From JALOOB01 sp040766655 (GTDB lineage Bacteria > Chloroflexota > Anaerolineae > CG2-30-64-16): DNA of 64,000 nt. Positions 59,352-64,000 of this stretch are shown here, in pieces. How positions within the stretch are numbered: position 1 is the stretch's first letter; each line of letters begins with the position of its first letter. The position numbers were made by a program, and so were the translations under genes. The notes below the pieces were generated by a model. It made no database searches and was not told where the DNA came from. It worked only from the letters and a program-made list of their open reading frames with translations. Location: contig JAXGQB010000012.1 of the NCBI GenBank assembly GCA_040766655.1, positions 1 to 64,000 on the forward strand, in the 5' to 3' direction.

Positions 59352-60026
59352 TCATGCCCTCGCCGCGGTGACGATCATCTGAGTAAGATAGTAAAGCAGG
59401 ACAACGGAATCCGGCAACTGCCAGCGCACGCCGGTGACGTCCACGTCCTGGTCGACCTCCGCGACATGGATCGTATCATCATCGACCCACGTCACGGTGT
59501 CCGACGACTTCTCCGTTGCCACGCTTTCGCTGAGACTGAATACATCTCGTTCGACCAACGGCAGCGCGCGATGCTGCACCCCCACATGGATGCGCCCATT
59601 TCCGCCTCCATACGCCCCGACGCCGCGAAAGTAGACGCTGGCCACGAGGTGATTGTTGGGCGAGGCGCTTTGTTGGATGCGCGTCTCCCCAGCGATCTCG
59701 CCTGCCAAGAACAAACCGCCCAGGGTGAAGGGCGGCACGAACAGCATGATGCCGGTCAGCAGGAACAGCAGGCCCCCGGAGATCGCGGGCAAGTGGGCCA
59801 GCGCGACAAGGAGTCTCCCTCGCCGCCGAGTCCTCCGCCAACTGATGACCAGGGAGATCGCCGCGAATAGCGCTACCGCCGGCGGGAAGATCAGATCAGG
59901 CAGGGTACCGACGAGTGAGTAGTCGGTGATACTGAGGAGCCACAGGGTGAGGCCCAACACCAGGCTGAGTACCGTAAGCCTCTGCCACCAGCGCGACGGG
60001 CTCGATACCGCTAATCGATCGGACAT
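59352..60026 (-). CDS. Membrane protein of unknown function
   Basis: A 224-residue protein with four hydrophobic helices in the first 125 residues (LTVLSLVLGLTLWLLSI, LIFPPAVALFAAISLVISW, LLVALAHLPAISGGLLFLL, MLFVPPFTLGGLFLAG) and an extracytoplasmic C-terminal domain (ASVYFRGVGAYGGGNGRIHVG, DTVTWVDDDTIHVAEVD). No family recognised. GAGGGGAG lies upstream of the ATG. Downstream of it on the same strand is only the SWIM remnant. Confidence 0.7.
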   Translation of the reverse strand: MSDRLAVSSPSRWWQRLTVLSLVLGLTLWLLSITDYSLVGTLPDLIFPPAVALFAAISLVISWRRTRRRGRLLVALAHLPAISGGLLFLLTGIMLFVPPFTLGGLFLAGEIAGETRIQQSASPNNHLVASVYFRGVGAYGGGNGRIHVGVQHRALPLVERDVFSLSESVATEKSSDTVTWVDDDTIHVAEVDQDVDVTGVRWQLPDSVVLLYYLTQMIVTAARA

Positions 60027-60244
60027 TGAGCGTTGCTCCCCTCTGACCGCAGCAGCAGCCCTTCGATGCTCACCTTCCCCTGCACCTGCCGGCGCGCAGT
60101 GATGCAGCCTGTCCCCGTGGACAGGCGGTTGATGTTGCTATCTAAGTCGAATGGGTGGCTGACCGGCCCCGGATGGCTGGCGAACGCCTGCCCGACTGCG
60201 GCGATGCCAGCCACCCGGGGCGAGCCATGAAGAAGGTGCGGCTG

Positions 60245-60805
60245 CTAGCTAGCCAACAGCCGGCGGCCGATCTCCTCAAAGTACTGACGGAACTCACGCG
60301 GGTCGATATCGAACTTTGCAGCCTGCGGCAGAATGATCTGGAAGTAGCGCTGCAGTTCAGAAAACTGAACCAGGCGCGCCTGCAGCATGAACATGACATC
60401 GTCGAGGTCGGATTCGAAACCACGCGCAATCTTGCTCAGGGCGATCGAATACGGGTCGAAAACAAATACCTCTACTTGACCGAAGCGACCCACGAACCGT
60501 TTGCGTTCGTATGCACCCGGGGGTAGTGGGAGGAACTCCCCTATCGGCACCTCTTCGAGATCCAGGTGCATGTCTGAGGCGACCTCCACTGCAGCCCGGC
60601 GAAAATCGTTCAGCAGATCGCCGGGCAGGTCAACTGTGTAGTCCAGATCGCGGGTTTCCCTGAGATTGCCGAGAAGGCCCAGCGCGCCACCGCCGAGCAG
60701 GTAAAACGAGGCCGAAGAGGTCCAGCGCTCGCCGATGCGCTCTAGAAAAGCGAACAGGTTTTCTCGGGTTACTTGCTTTGGCTCCACCGGCGTTCCATCT
60801 CCCAT
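60245..60805 (-). CDS. Nucleotidyltransferase-like protein (DUF6036 type)
   Basis: A 186-residue protein with a nucleotidyltransferase core: FYLLGGGALGLLGNLRETRDLDYTVD supplies the G-G/S and D-x-D catalytic pattern, followed by FDPYSIALSKIARGFESDLDDVMFML. It resembles DUF6036-type nucleotidyltransferases, found in suspected defence and toxin-antitoxin loci. The preferred start ATG 60805 lies 37 nt inside the upstream gene, giving strong translational coupling; the ATG 60823 is an alternative. It is unlike the two repeated nucleotidyltransferases at 52 and 57 kb. Confidence 0.8.
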   Translation of the reverse strand: MGDGTPVEPKQVTRENLFAFLERIGERWTSSASFYLLGGGALGLLGNLRETRDLDYTVDLPGDLLNDFRRAAVEVASDMHLDLEEVPIGEFLPLPPGAYERKRFVGRFGQVEVFVFDPYSIALSKIARGFESDLDDVMFMLQARLVQFSELQRYFQIILPQAAKFDIDPREFRQYFEEIGRRLLAS

Positions 60806-61308
60806 CTCCGAAGCAGCTTGCACGCCGCGCTTTCGTAGGTGCCCGTCCAGTTAGCCGTGATCCCCGTCCGATCGCGATGGGTTTGCGCCAGGGCCGCTAT
60901 TCTTGCATGTATGGGCGCGTCGCCTCCCGGTAGCCCGAGCTCCGCAGAGAACAAGTCGGGGAGCGGACGTAAGCCGCCCCCTGTCGCCGCGCCTAGCGCA
61001 TCGCGGTGCTCGAGTTGGAGCAGCACTGCGGCAGAATAGAACAGGCGGAGCGTGAGTGCCTGATCTTCGCTGAGGCGCGCGAGTGCCGCAAGTACGGCGC
61101 CGGCATATTCGGGGCGAGTCAAGAATAGCGAGATGAGCGCCTCGCGCACGCGTGCGCTCGGCTGCCGTACAAGGTCGGCGATCAGTTGCGCGGGCAAGCG
61201 CACCTTCACAGCCTGGTGCGGGGTCTGGCGCGACAAGTAGCGGATGCCAAGCAGTTCAAGCTCAGCAACCAGCACCTCTTCCTCCGACACGCTGTGGGTG
61301 GCTAGCAT
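60769..61308 (-). CDS. Hypothetical helical protein, partner of the nucleotidyltransferase
   Basis: A 179-residue, mostly helical protein (VREALISLFLTRPEYAGAVLAALARL, LTLRLFYSAAVLLQLEHRDAL). No recognised domain. ATG 61308 overlaps the stop of the upstream gene (ATGCTAG), and its own 3' end overlaps the nucleotidyltransferase start, so the three genes are one coupled unit. Likely the regulatory partner of the nucleotidyltransferase. Confidence 0.7.
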   Translation of the reverse strand: MLATHSVSEEEVLVAELELLGIRYLSRQTPHQAVKVRLPAQLIADLVRQPSARVREALISLFLTRPEYAGAVLAALARLSEDQALTLRLFYSAAVLLQLEHRDALGAATGGGLRPLPDLFSAELGLPGGDAPIHARIAALAQTHRDRTGITANWTGTYESAACKLLRRWEMERRWSQSK

Positions 61309-61592
61309 CCAACAATCCTTACTGGCCAAGTCACACGCTCTGCCCCGACTCCTTGCTCGATTATACTACGGAAGGGATGCTCGACATAGATCCTGCCCGC
61401 CTGAATCGAATCCGCCCCCGCCGGCCGATAGGGTGCGAACTCCGCAGGCAAGATCGTCAGCAGCCACTCCTGAACCTCGTCATCGGTCGCGTAGAATTCG
61501 AACTCGTGGCCGCGCCCCAGGCGAAACCAGGAGACTACGTCTTCGGTGATCGATTTGTTGAGGCATACTGCTCGCTGCTCATTCGGTTGCAT
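61302..61592 (-). CDS. Hypothetical protein in the nucleotidyltransferase cluster
   Basis: A 96-residue soluble protein (EDVVSWFRLGRGHEFEFYATDDEVQEWLLTILPAEFAPY...). No family recognised. ATG 61592 follows the TGA of the preceding small frame directly (TGAATG), and the stop overlaps the next gene's start by seven bases. Coding potential is supported by these couplings. Confidence 0.6.
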   Translation of the reverse strand: MQPNEQRAVCLNKSITEDVVSWFRLGRGHEFEFYATDDEVQEWLLTILPAEFAPYRPAGADSIQAGRIYVEHPFRSIIEQGVGAERVTWPVRIVGC

Positions 61593-61814
61593 TCACGCCG
61601 CCAGCCCTTCTCTCCTCAGCATCGCCAATGCAGCCGCCAGCTGCAAGACACGTGGCAGTTGTCGAAGACGCAGCCGTCCAACTCCAGCCCTGACATGCGC
61701 CAGGAACCCAAGATGCTGTTTCGCTTCGAGCGATATGTCCTGCCGACGACGCGCCTCATCGCTCCTCCGGCTCCGATGCCGATGGATCTGAGTCCTCTCG
61801 CCTCCGCATACCAC
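61593..61814 (-). CDS. Possible small gene, start uncertain
   Basis: The frame ending at TGA 61593 reads ISLEAKQHLGFLAHVRAGVG then RLRQLPRVLQLAAALAMLRR, a helical, protein-like sequence directly abutting ATG 61592. Its N-terminal part is Arg/Ser-rich and not convincing; the gene may have lost its start in the degenerate stretch upstream. A competing frame exists at 61616-61849 but looks less protein-like. Confidence 0.4.
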   Translation of the reverse strand: MVCGGERTQIHRHRSRRSDEARRRQDISLEAKQHLGFLAHVRAGVGRLRLRQLPRVLQLAAALAMLRREGLAA

Positions 61815-61823
61815 ACCCTGCGT

Positions 61824-62112
61824 TCACCGACACTTCTCGACCACCTCATCCCCGAACGCTTCGCACGGCGGGCTCCAGAAGGTCACGCGGCACCCCTCAG
61901 ACTTCTGTTCCAGTTCGATCGTTTCGAGGCGGAGGAGATACGAGCCGCCTGACCAGCAGAGGTAGTTGAATCCGCAGCTATCCTCGGTGGGAGCCTTGTT
62001 GCCGGATCCACAGACCAAAGAACTCTCGGAGGCCTCGATATCGAGCGAAAATGGACAGGAGAAGCCCCGACGCGCCGACATCCACTCCTCGATGCCGGCG
62101 TCTGAGACGGCC
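61824..62112 (-). pseudogene. 3' part of an unknown gene
   Basis: A frame with good amino-acid composition (AVSDAGIEEWMSARRGFSCP, GFNYLCWSGGSYLLRLETIE, GCRVTFWSPPCEAFGDEVVE) ending at TGA 61824. It has no start of its own: at about 62112 it abuts, in another frame, the AbiEii-like N-terminal fragment. It therefore looks like the tail of a different gene joined by deletion. Product not recognised. Confidence 0.5.
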
Positions 62113-62205
62113 AGCCAGGTAGAACTGCTCGTGGTCAGGGAGTCGCACGAATTCGGCGAGAAAGGCGCGCTGAATGGGGGACAGCAGCCCCTTACCCTGT
62201 AGCAC
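61978..62205 (-). pseudogene. N-terminal fragment of an AbiEii/AbiGii-type nucleotidyltransferase
   Basis: From GTG 62205 (GGAGG six nt upstream) the frame reads LLSPIQRAFLAEFVRLPDHE then QFYLAG, the typical first 30 residues of AbiEii-type toxins, which normally continue GGTALAE...DLDLF. Here the homology stops at about 62112 and the frame runs on without the catalytic motif to a stop at 61978. The gene is thus truncated and its toxin core lost. Confidence 0.65.
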
Positions 62206-62425
62206 GGCGTTCCTCCAGGAAGCCGGCCCACAGGCGATATAGGTGCGGCGACAGGTGCAATTCGTCCAGCAGGCTGGCGACTTCATCGAGATCAAGGCGC
62301 GCGATGTCGGCGGAGCGGCCGTGCTCGATCACCTGGCGGATATACCATTTACGCTGGAACTGATCCGCCAGATCGACCTGGTTCGTGCTCCACACGATAT
62401 GTCGCGGCGGCGAGATAACCGTCAC
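62192..62425 (-). CDS. DUF6922-like small protein (antitoxin-type partner)
   Basis: A 77-residue protein: IVWSTNQVDLADQFQRKWYI followed by RQVIEHGRSADIARLDLDEV and LLDELHLSPHLYRLWAGFLEE. This matches the small partner normally coded just before AbiEii-type nucleotidyltransferases, and the fragment of such a toxin follows with a 14-bp overlap. GTG 62425 with GAGGTG upstream is the best start. The partner is intact while the toxin is broken. Confidence 0.72.
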   Translation of the reverse strand: MTVISPPRHIVWSTNQVDLADQFQRKWYIRQVIEHGRSADIARLDLDEVASLLDELHLSPHLYRLWAGFLEERRATG

Positions 62426-62741
62426 TTCACACCTCGCAAGCTGTCTTCGACGCAATGCATTGCCGACTTCATTATACTGCAGTTGAGCGCTCGAGCTGCG
62501 GCAGGCTGGCGAACGGTCCCTTCATCTTTGCCACCCGCTCAACCCCAGAACCCATGGATGAGCAGTGCGACTACCACCTACCCAAGGCAGGTTAGGCTGA
62601 TCTGCATTCTGGCTGCATATTAGCCGACCTGCGACACCTGTCAATAAGAACGACGCACGGAAGCACGTGGCCGGGAGCCCGCAAGCGCAGCCGCTGGAGG
62701 AGTATCTCAAGCCGATGGGCCTGAGCCAGCACCGCTGCGAG
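62426..62741. other. Intergenic stretch without genes
   Basis: A TATAAT on the - strand (62476-62471) may be the -10 box of the DUF6922-like gene. No ORF with protein-like composition, RNA gene or clear hairpin was seen in the rest. Confidence 0.5.
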
Positions 62742-63686
62742 TCATCCTGCCGGCGCGGGCGGCGTCGCCAGCGGCGTGGATGGTGTCAGCTGAGTCGCGC
62801 CGGACGGTATCTTGGTGAAGCGGAGAACCTCGCCGCGCTGGGTCTGGAGCTCAAGCTGGTCACCGTCAATGCGGTAGCGGCCGAGCCAGCCGAGCATAGT
62901 GGTGTATTCGCCCTCCTGGTGAAGGAGTTGGTCCGAGGCGCAGACCTCGCTCAGCATCTTCAGCATCGGAAACCAGACGCGCCGCCCATCCGCTTCGAAG
63001 TCAGCCTCATATGGCCGGCAGCCGGCCGAGCCGAATGCACGACCAACGGTCGTTCCGTCATCCTTCTTGCCCGTGGCCTCGAATGCCAACGTGATGATCG
63101 AGCCCTCGATGGGCGGCACTTCGTTCACGCTGACTAGCTGCCAATGGTTGCCGAGCAGTGCAGCGACGTCCTGGGGCGGCCCCTCCGCCGTGCGGGTGAA
63201 GGACAGTCTCACCTGGCCGGCTTGATCAAGAATCTCAAGCCGGTCGCCGTATAGCCGATACTGGCCGCCTGCATGCAGCGCCTCAACGTACGCTCTCTCC
63301 TGGTCCAGGACTCCCAGTTCAACGCAGCCCTCGAGGGTTTGTTCCATGGTGCCCGGCTGCAGGCGATCACCATCGATGCTGTATTCGCCGCCGAAACGGT
63401 TGCAGCCACCGAAGCCCGAGAACTCAGACTGGTCAAAGGTGAGGGTGAGATGGCTGCCGGGAAGAGGCGGCTGACCGTTGAGAGAAGCAAGGACCCAGGT
63501 GGAACTGGCAAGCGGACTCGCGGCCGCAACATCGACTCCTGCCGGTACCATCTTTTCGACGGTAGGTGCAGCCAGTCCTGTGGCAGGTGTTGGCAAGGCG
63601 CAAGCCGCGAGCGTCAGACCAGCTGCGAGCATCGAGATGAGGTGTAAGGCGACCGCACAACGCGTGGCGGCCAGAGGTACGCGCAT
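62742..63686 (-). CDS. META/HslJ-domain lipoprotein
   Basis: A 314-residue exported lipoprotein: signal with LTLAAC lipobox, linker, then two META (HslJ-like) domains. The first shows STWVLASLNGQ...LTLTFDQSEFSGFGGCNRFGGEY (about 60-160) and the second NHWQLVSVNEVPPIEGSIITLAF...GSAGCRPYEADFE with a modified core. META domains occur in heat-shock and secreted proteins of unclear function. ATG 63686 with AGGAG upstream is chosen over the open extension to 63812. Confidence 0.88.
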   Translation of the reverse strand: MRVPLAATRCAVALHLISMLAAGLTLAACALPTPATGLAAPTVEKMVPAGVDVAAASPLASSTWVLASLNGQPPLPGSHLTLTFDQSEFSGFGGCNRFGGEYSIDGDRLQPGTMEQTLEGCVELGVLDQERAYVEALHAGGQYRLYGDRLEILDQAGQVRLSFTRTAEGPPQDVAALLGNHWQLVSVNEVPPIEGSIITLAFEATGKKDDGTTVGRAFGSAGCRPYEADFEADGRRVWFPMLKMLSEVCASDQLLHQEGEYTTMLGWLGRYRIDGDQLELQTQRGEVLRFTKIPSGATQLTPSTPLATPPAPAG

Positions 63687-63814
63687 TCTCTGCTCCTCAT
63701 GCCGGACGCAGGCGCCACTGTCCTCGAAACTTCGTGTGTGCCAATAGATCGTTGCCACAGTGAATACCCCTTCCGTTCGGGTTCCGTCGCGCAGGGCTCG
63801 CCTGCCGCCCACTG

Positions 63815-64000
63815 CTACTGCCCGCTGAGCGGACGTACGGACACACAGCCCTGGAAGCTCCAGTTGATCGTCACACAGAACTCTTCGGCGTCCGGGTACT
63901 TGTAGTATGCCTCACTATCCGCCCATCCCCAACGCTCGATCCTCCCCATGGGACCGGACTTGGCCGAGGCGCGATCCGCCATACGCAACGCGCTTGGTGC
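63815..64000 (-). CDS. Partial hypothetical protein (enters from the right edge)
   Basis: The last 61 codons of a gene whose 5' part is outside the window, ending at TAG 63817-63815. Readable end: MGRIERWGWADSEAYYKYPD then AEEFCVTINWSFQGCVSVRP. Two cysteines flank a beta-like strand. No family recognised; the composition looks genuinely coding. Confidence 0.6.
   Translation of the reverse strand, partial: APSALRMADRASAKSGPMGRIERWGWADSEAYYKYPDAEEFCVTINWSFQGCVSVRPLSGQ

Overview
The window is GC-rich bacterial DNA, gene-dense on both strands. It looks like Chloroflexota, probably Anaerolineae or Caldilineae. This is inferred from content: a BTAD/AAA/TPR regulator, large secreted proteins with Thr-Pro-rich linkers, lamin-tail, PA14 and gingipain-like domains, a T-box ahead of a TrpB2-type gene, and many REP-like palindromes. 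Recognisable promoters are close to TTGACA-N17-TATAAT. At several genes the -10 box ends 6-7 nt before the start codon, which suggests leaderless mRNAs.

Layout. 1-3.3 kb: end of an acetyl-CoA synthetase, an SDR oxidoreductase, a four-helix membrane protein and an SNF-type sodium symporter. 3.4-9.7 kb: central glycolysis on the + strand (truncated YvcK-like gene, GAF protein, gap, pgk, a small Cys-motif protein, tpiA), then an S2P-like protease and a LysE exporter, with strong hairpins between genes. 9.7-14.8 kb (- strand): a small zinc protein, trpB2 under a tryptophan T-box, a lipoprotein cytochrome c, and a DUF89 phosphatase coupled to a ferredoxin-like protein. 14.9-22.7 kb: two secreted proteins, one built of YadA-head-like repeats, divergent from a 1200-residue BTAD regulator, then a membrane protein. 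22.7-24.6 kb: a 51-bp tandem repeat whose terminal hairpin loop is interrupted by an IS1182-like element. 24.7-36.6 kb: LmbE deacetylase, glycoside hydrolase, PA14/lamin-tail protein, C25 peptidase and extracellular nuclease, i.e. a secreted polymer-degrading set. 36.7-46.9 kb (- strand): an AAA/DUF4143 ATPase and a glycerol-3-phosphate operon (rubrerythrin, glpK, glpA, glpB, an IMPDH-like gene, glpC, panE). 46.9-52.1 kb (- strand): malQ, nrfA/nrfH nitrite reductase and an iron-sulfur protein cluster. 52.1-57.9 kb: two direct copies of a small-protein/nucleotidyltransferase module flank two divergent ECF sigma loci. 57.9-64 kb: a plant-type LRR protein, gene fragments, a third nucleotidyltransferase module with degenerate AbiEii remains, a META-domain lipoprotein and a partial gene.

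The most unusual system is at 53.1-55.4 kb: an ECF sigma factor translationally coupled to a single 569-residue protein made of a zinc-finger anti-sigma domain, one membrane helix and a complete extracellular solute-binding (sugar-binding type) domain. This implies direct ligand sensing by an anti-sigma factor. The divergent second sigma gene is frameshifted, and direct ~0.9-kb repeats flank the whole locus, so it could be lost or duplicated by recombination.
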